Assembly: GCF_014203125.1 (NCBI RefSeq)
Contig: NZ_JACHIH010000034.1
Coordinates: forward strand, 1-54,134
Reading direction: 5' to 3'
DNA: 54,134 nt
From: Rhodopseudomonas rhenobacensis
GTDB lineage: Bacteria > Pseudomonadota > Alphaproteobacteria > Rhizobiales > Xanthobacteraceae
In this document: positions 29,539 through 37,741 of the stretch, piece after piece
Position numbering within the stretch: position 1 is the stretch's first letter
Layout: every line of letters starts with the position of its first letter
The notes under the pieces: model-generated
Database searches by the model: none
Seen by the model: only the letters and a program-made list of their open reading frames with translations
What the model was told of the DNA's origin: nothing
Made by a program: the position numbers and the translations under genes

Positions 29539-29821
29539 TGACAGCTTCCATGTCCGCGGTCGTCGCGTAGTGGATGATCGGGAACCTATGCTCACCGAGT
29601 CCGATCAATTGATCGGATATGCGTGTCAGGATGTTCAGCGGCGTTTCACCCTTCAGCAGGGCAGTCTCCGCTTCAGGCCTGACCACAACGTTGATTTCAA
29701 TGATCGGGTCGTCCGTCCAATCGACTGACGGCCGCGATATCACGGACGTCACCGCGTTCATCACCGTGTGCGCGTTGACGACGTCGCGAGCAATACGTTC
29801 GATTTCGGCGCTTTCTGCCAT
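29519..29821 (-). CDS. Hypothetical partner protein of the HEPN-like gene
   Basis: A 100-residue acidic protein (from ATG 29821; another ATG at 29833 would add 4). It contains ARDVVNAHTVMNAVTSVI, then DDPIIEINVVVRPEAE and HRFPIIHYATTAD. I do not recognise a family; it lacks the GSxxRG..DxD nucleotidyltransferase motif of MNT partners. The 20-base overlap with the HEPN-like gene indicates one unit, in the manner of toxin-antitoxin pairs, which is inference. Confidence 0.5.
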   Translation of the reverse strand: MAESAEIERIARDVVNAHTVMNAVTSVISRPSVDWTDDPIIEINVVVRPEAETALLKGETPLNILTRISDQLIGLGEHRFPIIHYATTADMEAVNDASEP

Positions 29822-29852
29822 GACCCGGAACATACGCCCGTGTCAGAGAAGT

Positions 29853-30494
29853 TCAAGGGCGACTCTGCCGGCCCGCTCGAACGGCCTCGACAATGTCGAT
29901 GGCGGCCCGGACGCCACTTTCTATATCCAAATGCGAGTTATCGAGCAAGTGCGCATCGTCTGCGGCTTTTAACGGCGCCGCGGCGCGGTTCTTGTCGCGC
30001 TCGTCGCGCTTGAGAATATCCGCCAGCACCTGCGCCTCGTCGGCGGCCTCGCCGCGCGCCAGCGCTTCCTGGGTGCGACGATGCGCGCGGACGCCGGCAT
30101 CGGCGACGACGAAAATCTTCACGTCGGCGTCCGGGCAGATCACGGTTCCGATGTCGCGGCCGTCCAGCACCGCGCCCGGCAGGGTGGCGGCGAACTGGCG
30201 CTGGAAGGCGACCAGCGCGGCACGGACCCGCGGCAGCGCCGACACCACCGAGGCGGCCTCGCCGACGGTTTGCGACTTCAGCGCCGGATCGCTGAAGCTG
30301 TCCGGATCGAGCGCCTCGGCCGCCGCAACGGCGCGGGCCTCGTCGGTGAGGTTGGCGCCCTGGTCCAGCAGCGCTTTGGCGACCGCGCGGTAGATCACGC
30401 CGGTATCTAGATGACGGTAGCCGTAATGCGCCGCGAGCCGCTTGCCGAGCGTGCCCTTGCCGGAGGCGGCCGGTCCGTCGATGGCGATAATCAT
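29853..30494 (-). CDS. cmk: Cytidylate kinase
   Basis: Cmk phosphorylates CMP and dCMP. From ATG 30494 (AGGA in range upstream) it has 213 residues, the normal length. The P-loop is [19 protein letters not shown] and [13 protein letters not shown] are standard. The last ~33 residues are encoded by the proximal copy of the 90-bp repeat and end Ser-Arg-Pro, whereas the relic near rpsA ends Arg-Val. The insertion thus rebuilt an intact gene with a slightly new C-terminus. Confidence 0.96.
   Translation of the reverse strand: MIIAIDGPAASGKGTLGKRLAAHYGYRHLDTGVIYRAVAKALLDQGANLTDEARAVAAAEALDPDSFSDPALKSQTVGEAASVVSALPRVRAALVAFQRQFAATLPGAVLDGRDIGTVICPDADVKIFVVADAGVRAHRRTQEALARGEAADEAQVLADILKRDERDKNRAAAPLKAADDAHLLDNSHLDIESGVRAAIDIVEAVRAGRQSRP
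29865..29954 (-). repeat. 90-bp direct repeat, proximal copy (within cmk)
   Basis: Identical to 28991-29080 over 90 bases; the sequences diverge immediately outside on both sides. The two copies bound a segment of 784 bp that holds the HEPN-like pair. Confidence 0.92.
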
Positions 30495-30708
30495 GCTGAT
30501 CCTGCTTTCCTGCGGCCGCCTTCTTCGCAAAAAGGGCGCGGCGCCGGCCACCTTCAACACCGCCAAGGGCGAAGTTTCAAGCCGCGGCGACCGCGTCGGG
30601 TCGTTTGCAAGCCGGCTGGCGGCACGTATAAGCCGCCTCCCAAAGACCTCGCAGACGGCGCGGCGGCTCACGCCCTGCGACGCTGCCATCTTCCTGGTGG
30701 ATATTTCG

Positions 30709-31380
30709 ATGGCTACGCCCGCTTTCATCAAACGGATCCTGCGCTCGGATGCGTTCCAGACCACCATCAGCTACCCGTTGGCGGCGTATTTCCAGATCGT
30801 GACCTGGACGGCCAAATTCGACCGGCCGCGACCGCCGGTTCCGGGACCCTACATCATGGCGATGTGGCACGGCCGGCTGATCATGCTGCCGATGCTGTGC
30901 ATGGAAGACAAGGCGCTGAAGGCGCTGATCAGCGGCCATCGCGACGGCCGCATCATCTCCAAGATCGGCGCGATCTTCGGCATCGAGACCGTCACCGGAT
31001 CGAGCTCCAAGGGCGGCATGCGCGCGGTGCGCGAATTGATGCGGTTCGGCCGCGACGGCCATTGCCTGTTCGTCACCCCGGACGGCCCGCGCGGACCGCG
31101 GATGCACGTCAACGACGGCGTTCTGGATCTCGCCCGGCTGACCGGGCTGCCGATCCTGCCGGTGTCGATCAGCCCGCAGCGCGCGGTGGTGTTCAAGAGC
31201 TGGGACCGGCTGTTCCTGCCGAAGCCGTTCTCCAGGATCGTGGTGCGCTGGGGCGAGCCGATCACGGTGGGCGCCGACGCCGACCGCGCGGCGATCAGCA
31301 CCCAGCTCGAGGCGGCGCTGACCGCCGTGCAGCGCGACGCCGACACGCTGGCCGGGCGGGTGCCGATCGAGGCGGCGTAG
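30709..31380 (+). CDS. Lysophospholipid acyltransferase-like protein (DUF374)
   Basis: The 223-residue protein has the acyltransferase-type landmarks of the DUF374 family: [14 protein letters not shown] (with the His), [11 protein letters not shown] and [10 protein letters not shown]. It probably adds an acyl chain to a lipid at the inner membrane; the acceptor cannot be read. ATG 30709 is preferred because conserved sequence begins there ([10 protein letters not shown]). It is divergent from cmk, with 214 bases between the starts. Confidence 0.85.
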   Translation: MATPAFIKRILRSDAFQTTISYPLAAYFQIVTWTAKFDRPRPPVPGPYIMAMWHGRLIMLPMLCMEDKALKALISGHRDGRIISKIGAIFGIETVTGSSSKGGMRAVRELMRFGRDGHCLFVTPDGPRGPRMHVNDGVLDLARLTGLPILPVSISPQRAVVFKSWDRLFLPKPFSRIVVRWGEPITVGADADRAAISTQLEAALTAVQRDADTLAGRVPIEAA

Positions 31381-31405
31381 GCGGGGCCGGGTCTCCACAA
31401 CGCGA

Positions 31406-31528
31406 CGTCATTCCGGGGCGCGAGCCCTCTTGGGCGAGCGAACCCGGAATCTTGCCGCTGGGGAAAGACTCACGCCCGTTGCGAGATTCCGGGTTCGCTC
31501 GAGCTTCGCTCTCGCGCCCCGGAATGAC
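31406..31528. repeat. Palindromic repeat of the GTCATTCCGGGGCGCGAGC type, copy 1
   Basis: The element starts GTCATTCCGGGGCGCGAGC and ends GCTCTCGCGCCCCGGAATGAC, an exact inverted pair of ends. Inside are AACCCGGAATCT and AGATTCCGGGTTCGC, also inverted. A diverged copy is at 51490-51605. Confidence 0.8.
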
Positions 31529-31552
31529 CGCGCGTGAATTCATTTAGAGCAT

Positions 31553-31690
31553 CGTGTCCCGGACGCGGAGCAGCGCGCAAGCGCTGCGACGCGAGCCGGG
31601 ACCATTGCAAGCGCTGCGTTCCGTTACGGCCCCGGCTCAGCAGCGCACCACGCCGCGAGAGCGGCGCGGTGCACCGCGTCCGGGGCACGG
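31553..31690. repeat. ~140-bp intergenic repeat, copy 2 (GTGTCCCGG..GTCCGGGGCAC)
   Basis: Same family as 26738-26875: CGTGTCCCGGACGCGG at one end, GTTACGGCCCCGGCTC inside and GCGTCCGGGGCACG at the other. With the preceding palindrome it accounts for nearly the whole 326-base gap before aroA. Confidence 0.78.
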
Positions 31691-31706
31691 GACCAACACT
31701 CAGTGC

Positions 31707-33056
31707 TCAGCCGAACTCCGCGCCGAGCCGGCGCATCATCGGAATGAAGTCCGGGAACGAGGTGGCGATGAAGCCGGTGTCGTCGATCGTCACCGGCTGG
31801 TCCGCGGCGAGCCCCATCACCAGCGCCGACATCGCGATGCGGTGATCCATATGGGTGGCGACCAGCCCGCCGCCGGGTACATGGCCGCGGCCTTCGACGA
31901 TCAGATCGTCGCCGTCGATTTCCACCGCAACGCCATTGACGCGCAGCATTGCCGCGGTGGCCTCCAGCCGGTCGCTCTCCTTGACCCGCAATTCCTTCAA
32001 GCCGCGCATCCGCGTGGTGCCCTCGGCGAAGGCGGCGGCCACCGCCAGCACCAGATATTCGTCGATCATCGACGGCGCGCGCTCCGGCGGCACCTCGACG
32101 CCCTTGAGCTGCGAGGCACGCACCCGGAACTGGGCCATCGGCTCGCCGGCGTCGCCGCGGACCTCGCTCTCTTCGATCGAGCCGCCCATTTCGCGCAAGG
32201 TCTTGAATAGCCCGGTGCGCAGCGGATTGGTCATCACCTCGGTCAGCACGATGTCGGAGCCCGGCACGATCAGCGCCGCGACGATCGGAAACGCCGCCGA
32301 GGACGGATCGGCCGGCACCACCACCGGCGCGCCGGTGAGTTCGGGCTGGCCGGTCAGCGAGATCTTGCGACCGTGTACGCCCTCGGCTTCGGTGACGATC
32401 TGCGCGCCGAAATGGCTCAGCATCAATTCGGTGTGGTCGCGGCTGGCCTCCTGCTCGATCACCGTGGTGACCCCGGGTGCCGATAGCCCCGCCAATAGCA
32501 CCGCCGATTTGATCTGCGCCGACGCCACCGGGGTGCGGTACAGGATCGGCAGCGGATCGCGGGCGCCGGCCAAGGTCAGCGGCAACCGGCCGCCGTCGCG
32601 GCAATCAGTGACCCGCGCGCCCATCAGTTCCAACGGATCGACGATCCGGCGCATCGGCCGCGAGCGCAGCGAGGCGTCGCCGTCGAAGGTGGCTTGAATC
32701 GGACAGCCGGCGACGGCGCCCATCACCAGCCGGCAGCCGGTTCCGGAATTGCCGAAATCGAGCGCCGCGGCCGGCTGCGCGAAGCCGGCGACGCCGACGC
32801 CATGAACCGTCCAGGCAAAATCGCCGGTGCGCTCGACCTGGGCGCCGAGCGCCCGCATCGCCTTGGCGGTGTTGAGCACGTCCTCGCCCTCGAGCAGCCC
32901 GCTGATCCTTGTCTCGCCGACCGCCAGCGCGCCGAGAATCAGCGCGCGATGCGAGATCGACTTGTCGCCCGGCACCCGCACCCGGCCGGTCAGCGACGCG
33001 GACTTGCGCGATTCGAGCGGGCTCGGCTGGCCGGCGGGGTGAGTTGAATGGGTCAA
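31707..33056 (-). CDS. aroA: 3-phosphoshikimate 1-carboxyvinyltransferase (EPSP synthase)
   Basis: AroA joins PEP to shikimate-3-phosphate in aromatic amino acid synthesis and is the glyphosate target. The 449-residue protein has the substrate lysine in [15 protein letters not shown] and the PEP-loop region [23 protein letters not shown] rather than the E. coli NAGTAMRP matches the class II (Rhizobiales) type known for glyphosate tolerance. It is divergent from the FYDLN gene; the cmk start is ~1.2 kb away across the repeats. Confidence 0.96.
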   Translation of the reverse strand: MTHSTHPAGQPSPLESRKSASLTGRVRVPGDKSISHRALILGALAVGETRISGLLEGEDVLNTAKAMRALGAQVERTGDFAWTVHGVGVAGFAQPAAALDFGNSGTGCRLVMGAVAGCPIQATFDGDASLRSRPMRRIVDPLELMGARVTDCRDGGRLPLTLAGARDPLPILYRTPVASAQIKSAVLLAGLSAPGVTTVIEQEASRDHTELMLSHFGAQIVTEAEGVHGRKISLTGQPELTGAPVVVPADPSSAAFPIVAALIVPGSDIVLTEVMTNPLRTGLFKTLREMGGSIEESEVRGDAGEPMAQFRVRASQLKGVEVPPERAPSMIDEYLVLAVAAAFAEGTTRMRGLKELRVKESDRLEATAAMLRVNGVAVEIDGDDLIVEGRGHVPGGGLVATHMDHRIAMSALVMGLAADQPVTIDDTGFIATSFPDFIPMMRRLGAEFG

Positions 33057-33204
33057 GATTGTGTTCCTCTGCGCCGGCGCGGTCGGTTGCGAAAAGGCTT
33101 GCGCGCATCACGATGCCGTCGCCCTCGTGCAGAGCGCTATTGACAGCAGCGTGGCAACTAGCCAAGTGAAGCACCGTTTTTCAAGAATTCCCAGGATTGC
33201 ACAA

Positions 33205-33627
33205 GTGGCCAAATCCGACCTCGGCACCAAGCGTATTTGCCCGACGACCGGCAAAAAGTTCTACGACCTCAACAAGAGCCCCGTGATTTCGCCCTATACT
33301 GGGGAGGTCGTGCCGATTGCGCCGATTCCGCCGCCGCGGACCCGTGCGGACGCCGCCTCGCGCGCCGCCGCAGCTTCGGCTGCCGCTGCTGCCGAAGCGC
33401 CGGAAGCCGCCGAAGCCGAGGAATTAGTGCCGTTGGAAGAAGCCGACGCCGAGGAGAACACCGGCAAGGTCAAGGCCGTGGTGCCGGAATCCGAAGACGA
33501 CATCGAGATCGACGACACCATCGAAGACGATGACGACGACGATTCCACCTTCATCGCCGACGAGGAAGAAGGCGACGAAGACGTCACCGATATTATTGGT
33601 GACGTTTCTGGTGACGAGGAGACTTGA
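33205..33627 (+). CDS. FYDLN-acid family protein (TIGR02300)
   Basis: A 140-residue alphaproteobacterial protein of unknown role. The N-terminus (LGTKRICPTTGKKFYDLNK) holds the FYDLN motif and one cysteine; the rest is Ala-rich and then a very acidic tail with a run of Asp. GTG 33205 is preceded by AGGA at 33193-33196, which decides the start. It lies just upstream of tRNA-Ala. Confidence 0.88.
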   Translation: MAKSDLGTKRICPTTGKKFYDLNKSPVISPYTGEVVPIAPIPPPRTRADAASRAAAASAAAAAEAPEAAEAEELVPLEEADAEENTGKVKAVVPESEDDIEIDDTIEDDDDDDSTFIADEEEGDEDVTDIIGDVSGDEET

Positions 33628-33692
33628 GATCGTCGCCGGAATGTGATCAACGAATGCCTGCGCGGACGAATCCCACCGCCGCGCACGGTTAA

Positions 33693-33768
<76 letters not shown>

Positions 33769-33820
33769 CGCTTCGCCTTCGGCTACGCGTGGCGCAGCCA
33801 CGCTAGCCGAAGGCGAAGCG
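33769..33820 (+). terminator. Long hairpin directly after tRNA-Ala
   Basis: Starting one base after the tRNA CCA, 17-base arms CGCTTCGCCTTCGGCTA and TAGCCGAAGGCGAAGCG enclose a second stem GCGTGGC / GCCACGC with loop GCA. About 24 pairs form, with a single bulge. It is a repeat-family member (see next entry) that may serve as 3' end or processing signal for the tRNA; there is no T-run. Confidence 0.6.
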
Positions 33821-34110
33821 TGCCCGGCATAGCCCGCAGGGCGGCGACGGGCTGGCACAGAACTCAACAACTCCATCTCATCGAATCAGCTCTCTTCTCT
33901 TTTGAGCAAACTCGCCATCGCTCCGCGTGGCGCAGCCACGCTAGCCGAAGGCGAAGCGTGCCCGGCACAGCCCGCAGGGCGCGCGACGGGCTGCAGCAAA
34001 ATCCAAATCAATCCACTTCAGATCATCCGACCTTGGCTTTGCTCGTCTGGCTTGGGCGAGCACGCTTGGCGCGGTCTTGCTAGCCGAGGGCGAAGCGTCC
34101 CCGGCGCAAC
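33769..34110. repeat. Three tandem-dispersed copies of a CTAGCCGAAGGCGAAGCG repeat
   Basis: CTAGCCGAAGGCGAAGCGTGCCCGGCA recurs at 33803, 33941 and, diverged (CTAGCCGAGGGCGAAGCGTCC), at 34080. The first two are followed by AGCCCGCAGGGC and a GACGGGCTG end. The spacing is irregular and there are no uniform spacers, so it is not CRISPR. The 428 bases between tRNA-Ala and the GIY-YIG gene contain only this material. Confidence 0.75.
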
Positions 34111-34196
34111 GACAGGCGTGGACGTATTGTTTTTCCTTGGTAGATTTTCCGCCGTCAACGCGGCGGCCGGCGTCGCGGCGCCAACCCGGTGAACCG

Positions 34197-34439
34197 ATGT
34201 GGTACGTCTACATCATCCGCAGCGTCAGCTTTCCGGATCAGGTTTATACCGGCGCTACGGCCGACCTGAAGCAACGAATCGCGGACCATAACGCCGGCAA
34301 ATCTCCGCACACTTCAAAGTTTACGCCGTGGGAATTGTGCTGGTACTGTGGATTTCCAGACAAGTTCAAAGCTCTGGAGTTCGAAAAGTACCTGAAGTCC
34401 CATTCCGGCAGGGCCTTCGCAAACAAGCGGCTCTGCTAG
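34197..34439 (+). CDS. Small GIY-YIG nuclease-domain protein
   Basis: The 80-residue protein is a stand-alone GIY-YIG domain: MWYVYIIRSVSFPDQVYTGAT holds the YVY..VYTG pair, then the catalytic Arg (LKQRIADHNAG) and the terminal Glu (ALEFEKYLKSHSGRAF). Such proteins are widespread in Rhizobiales; substrate and role are mostly unknown. It is less GC-rich than neighbouring genes and follows tRNA-associated repeats, suggesting acquisition. Confidence 0.85.
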   Translation: MWYVYIIRSVSFPDQVYTGATADLKQRIADHNAGKSPHTSKFTPWELCWYCGFPDKFKALEFEKYLKSHSGRAFANKRLC

Positions 34440-34478
34440 CTTCCAGCCTCTCGATGTAAGCTTCGCAAGAAAGCGCCC

Positions 34479-35684
34479 ATGTCCCCTGAAATTGCCCCCG
34501 GTGCGATGAGCGGTCTGCGCGTGATCGATTTGTCGCGCGTGCTCGGCGGTCCGTATTGCACGCAGATCCTCGCCGACCACGGCGCCGATGTGATCAAGGT
34601 CGAGCCGCCGAGGGGCGACGAGACCCGCGAATGGGGCCCTCCCTTTCACGACGAGGACGCGGCGTATTTCATCGGCGTCAACCGCAACAAGCGCTCGATC
34701 GGGCTCGACCTCGCCTCGCCCGGCGGCCGCGCGGTGCTGTTGAAGATGCTCGACCGGGCCGACGTGCTGATCGAGAATTTCAAGCCCGGCACGCTGGAGA
34801 AATGGGGCCTCGGCAACGAGGTGCTGAGCGAGCAATTTCCCCGGCTGGTGCATTGCCGGATTTCCGGCTTCGGCGGCGACGGCCCGCGCGGCGGCAATCC
34901 CGGCTACGACGCCATCGTGCAATCGATGGCCGGCATGATCGCCGCCACCGGCTCGAAGGAAAGCGGGCCGACCCGAATCGGCGTGCCCTTGGTCGACATC
35001 ACCACCGGGCTCTATGCGGCGATCGGCATCCTGATGGCGCTGGCCGAGCGGCAGAAATCCGGCCGCGGGCAATTCGTCGAGACCACGCTGTTCGAGACCG
35101 GCCTCGCCATCATGCATCCGCATGCCGCGAACTACTTCCTGCACGGCAGGCCGCCGGCGCTGACCGGCAACGAGCACCCGAACCTGGTGCCCTACGCGAT
35201 CTTTCCGACCCGCACCGACGACATCTTCATCGGCGTCGGCAACGACGCCACCTTCCGCAAGCTAGCTAAGGAGATCGGCAAGCCGGAACTCGGCACCGAT
35301 CCGCGCTTCGCCCGCAACAAGGATCGCATCGCCAATCGCGACGCGCTCAGCGCCGAACTCGGCGCGGTGTTCAGCCAGCATGACGCCGAGCCGTTGTGCG
35401 ATCGGCTGCTGGCGGCGGGGCTGCCCGCCGGCCCGGTGCAGACCATCGACAAGGCGTTGACCGGCCCGCACGCCGTCTACCGGGGCGACGTGATCGAGAA
35501 GGATTGGTACAAGGGCGTCGCCTCGCCGATCCGCTTCGAGCGCAGCAAAGCCTCGTTGCGCCGGGTGCCGCCGAAATTCGCGCAAGACACCGACGAGGTG
35601 CTCGGCGAGTTCGGTTTTTCGTCGGACGAAATTGCATCGCTGGTTGCAAGCGGCGCGGTGTGCGACCACGCGCATAAGCGCTGA
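34479..35684 (+). CDS. CaiB/BaiF (family III) CoA-transferase
   Basis: Family III enzymes move CoA between carboxylic acids through an aspartyl-CoA intermediate. The 401-residue protein starts with the standard LRVIDLSRVLGGPYCTQIL and ADVIKVEPPRGDETR; it continues NRNKRSIGLDL and FKPGTLEKWGLG. The substrates (formyl-, succinyl- or carnitine-type) cannot be told by sequence alone. It stands alone upstream of the ugp genes. Confidence 0.88.
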   Translation: MSPEIAPGAMSGLRVIDLSRVLGGPYCTQILADHGADVIKVEPPRGDETREWGPPFHDEDAAYFIGVNRNKRSIGLDLASPGGRAVLLKMLDRADVLIENFKPGTLEKWGLGNEVLSEQFPRLVHCRISGFGGDGPRGGNPGYDAIVQSMAGMIAATGSKESGPTRIGVPLVDITTGLYAAIGILMALAERQKSGRGQFVETTLFETGLAIMHPHAANYFLHGRPPALTGNEHPNLVPYAIFPTRTDDIFIGVGNDATFRKLAKEIGKPELGTDPRFARNKDRIANRDALSAELGAVFSQHDAEPLCDRLLAAGLPAGPVQTIDKALTGPHAVYRGDVIEKDWYKGVASPIRFERSKASLRRVPPKFAQDTDEVLGEFGFSSDEIASLVASGAVCDHAHKR

Positions 35685-35865
35685 GGCCGCGGCGCGGCCC
35701 AACGCACGCGTCGATACCGCATTGCGGCGGTTGCTATTCCGCCTTTTTTTATCGCTTCCCTCGGGCGTGGCTTCGCCCCTAGGCTGCGCTCGTGGACATG
35801 GTCATGTGCATGTCATCGGGCGCTGTTACCGCGCGACGAGATGATGGCCAATCGGGAGGATATTG

Positions 35866-37182
35866 ATGGCACTTCGACATGTCGGCCTGGCGGCGACGCT
35901 TTCGCTCGCGCTCGGCCTTGCATCGCCTGCGCTTGCTGCAACCGAGATCCAGTGGTGGCACGCCATGACCGGCGCCAACAACGACGTCATCGTCAAGCTC
36001 GCCGAAGAATTCAACGCCGCGCAGACCGACTACAAGGTCGTGCCGTCCTATAAGGGCAGCTATCCCGACACCATGAACGCCGGCATCGCCGCGTTCCGCG
36101 CCGGCAACGCGCCGCATATCATCCAGGTGTTCGAGGTCGGCACCGCCACCATGATGGCGGCGACCGGCGCGGTGAAGCCGGTCTACAAGCTGATGGCGGA
36201 CACCGGCGAGCCGTTCGACTCCAAGGCCTATCTGCCGGCGATCACCGGCTACTACTCGACCTCCAAGGGCGAGATGCTGTCGTTCCCGTTCAACTCGTCC
36301 TCGATGGTGATGTGGATCAACAAGGACGCCTTGAAGAAGGCCGACATCGCCGAGATCCCGAAGACCTGGCCGCAGGTGTTCGAAGACGCCAAGAAATTGA
36401 AGGCCGCGGGCTATGCCACTTGCGGCTTCTCCACCGCCTGGGTGACCTGGGCCAATCTCGAGCAGTTGTCGGCCTGGCACAACGTGCCGCTGGCGAGCAA
36501 GGCCAACGGCCTCGACGGCTTCGACACCAAGCTTGAATTCAACGGCCCGCTGCAGATCAAGCACCTGGAAAAGCTCATCGAGCTGCAGAAGGACAAGACC
36601 TACGATTATTCCGGCCGCACCAATTCCGGCGAAGGCCGCTTCACCGCCGGCGAATGCCCGATCTTCCTGACCTCGTCGGGCTTCTTCGGCAACGTCAAGG
36701 CGCAGGCCAAGTTCGACTGGACCAACGCGCCGATGCCGTATTACCCGGACGCAGCCGGCGCGCCGCAGAATTCGATCATCGGCGGCGCCTCGCTGTGGGT
36801 GATGGGCGGCAAGACGCCGGCGGAATACAAGGGCGTCGCCAAATTCCTCAGCTTCCTGTCCGACACCGATCGTCAGGTCGCGATCCACAAGGCCTCGGGC
36901 TATCTGCCGATCACCAAGGCGGCCTACGCCAAGGCCCAGGAGGAAGGCTTTTACATCACCGCGCCGTATCTCGAGACGCCGCTCAAGGAATTGACCAACA
37001 AGCCGCCGACCGAAAACTCCCGCGGGCTGCGGCTCGGCAACATGGTGCAACTGCGCGACATCTGGGCGGAAGAAATCGAATCCGCTTTGGCCGGCAAGAA
37101 GACCGCCAAGGACGCGCTCGACACCGCGGTGACCCGCGGCAACGCCATGCTGCGGCAGTTCGAACGCACGGTGAGCAAGTAA
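35866..37182 (+). CDS. ugpB: Periplasmic sugar / glycerol-3-phosphate binding protein (UgpB-like)
   Basis: The solute-binding subunit of an ABC importer. The 438-residue protein has a signal peptide (ATLSLALGLASPALA, cleavage before ATEIQWW), then WWHAMTGANNDVIVKLAEEF and FRAGNAPHIIQVFEVGTATMM, strings strongly like UgpB. GGGAGGA at 35854-35860 lies 5 bases before ATG 35866. The other subunits follow on the same strand, but a DUF559/REP unit now sits between this gene and ugpA. Confidence 0.92.
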   Translation: MALRHVGLAATLSLALGLASPALAATEIQWWHAMTGANNDVIVKLAEEFNAAQTDYKVVPSYKGSYPDTMNAGIAAFRAGNAPHIIQVFEVGTATMMAATGAVKPVYKLMADTGEPFDSKAYLPAITGYYSTSKGEMLSFPFNSSSMVMWINKDALKKADIAEIPKTWPQVFEDAKKLKAAGYATCGFSTAWVTWANLEQLSAWHNVPLASKANGLDGFDTKLEFNGPLQIKHLEKLIELQKDKTYDYSGRTNSGEGRFTAGECPIFLTSSGFFGNVKAQAKFDWTNAPMPYYPDAAGAPQNSIIGGASLWVMGGKTPAEYKGVAKFLSFLSDTDRQVAIHKASGYLPITKAAYAKAQEEGFYITAPYLETPLKELTNKPPTENSRGLRLGNMVQLRDIWAEEIESALAGKKTAKDALDTAVTRGNAMLRQFERTVSK

Positions 37183-37287
37183 GCGCTAAGCCGGGCAGGA
37201 TACGAGGCGTCCGTTGCGGCGTCCCGGATCTTGAGCGCAGCAAGCCAGCGAAGGTAGCGTAGTCGATGCATTCGAGAGCGGAGGGAG

Positions 37288-37334
37288 CTCCCCTCCCGCC
37301 GCTCTCGCGGCGGGGAGGGGTCGGGGGTGGGGGG
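37288..37334 (+). repeat. Left terminal inverted repeat of the second DUF559 unit
   Basis: A hairpin formed by CTCCCCTCCCGCCGC and GCGGCGGGGAGGGG is followed by the tail TCGGGGGTGGGGGG. The 47 bases match the reverse complement of 37689-37735 with only three or four differences. Confidence 0.9.
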
Positions 37335-37343
37335 ACGACGCCG

Positions 37344-37739
37344 ATGTCGCGTACAATCGATCACCGCGTCCCCCGCGCCCGCAGCCTGCGGCAGAATACG
37401 ACCGATGCCGAGCGCAAGCTGTGGCAGCGCCTCCGCAAGATCGCGCTCGGCGATGTGCACTTCCGCCGGCAAGCCACCATCGGTCCCTACTTCGCGGACT
37501 TTGCCTGCCACGCGATTCGGCTTGTCATCGAAATCGACGGTGGGCAGCACGCGGAGAGCGCAACGGATCAGGTCCGCACCGACTACATGCATGCGCAGGG
37601 TTATCGGGTGCTGAGATTTTGGAATCACGAGGTGCTTGAAAATATCGACGGCGTTGTCGAGACGATCTTGAGCGCCGCGTCCGTGGCTCCCCCCACCCCT
37701 GACCCCTCCCCGCCGCAAGAGCGGGGGGAGGGGAACTAA
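37344..37739 (+). CDS. DUF559 protein (Vsr/restriction-endonuclease-like fold), copy 2
   Basis: A 131-residue DUF559 protein: [49 protein letters not shown] and [18 protein letters not shown]. The Asp and E-x-D positions agree with the other copy at 22251-22595. The start at ATG 37344 is 9 bases after the G-run of the left repeat, which can act as ribosome site. The last ~17 residues ([17 protein letters not shown]) are encoded by the right terminal repeat, and the stop ends 2 bases before ugpA. It sits in the ugp operon on the same strand. Role unknown; a REP-directed nuclease is a hypothesis. Confidence 0.85.
   Translation: MSRTIDHRVPRARSLRQNTTDAERKLWQRLRKIALGDVHFRRQATIGPYFADFACHAIRLVIEIDGGQHAESATDQVRTDYMHAQGYRVLRFWNHEVLENIDGVVETILSAASVAPPTPDPSPPQERGEGN
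37689..37735 (-). repeat. Right terminal inverted repeat of the second DUF559 unit
   Basis: CCCCCCACCCCTGACCCCTC, then a hairpin of CCCCGC and GCGGGGG. Its end (GGGGGGAGGGGAAC) lies 7 bases before the ugpA ATG, so the element supplies the ugpA ribosome-binding site. Confidence 0.9.
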
Positions 37740-37741
37740 GA

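Noticed and set aside
33769-34110. CRISPR array
   Set aside because: Only three imperfect copies with irregular spacing and no equal-length spacers or cas genes; it is a palindromic repeat family.
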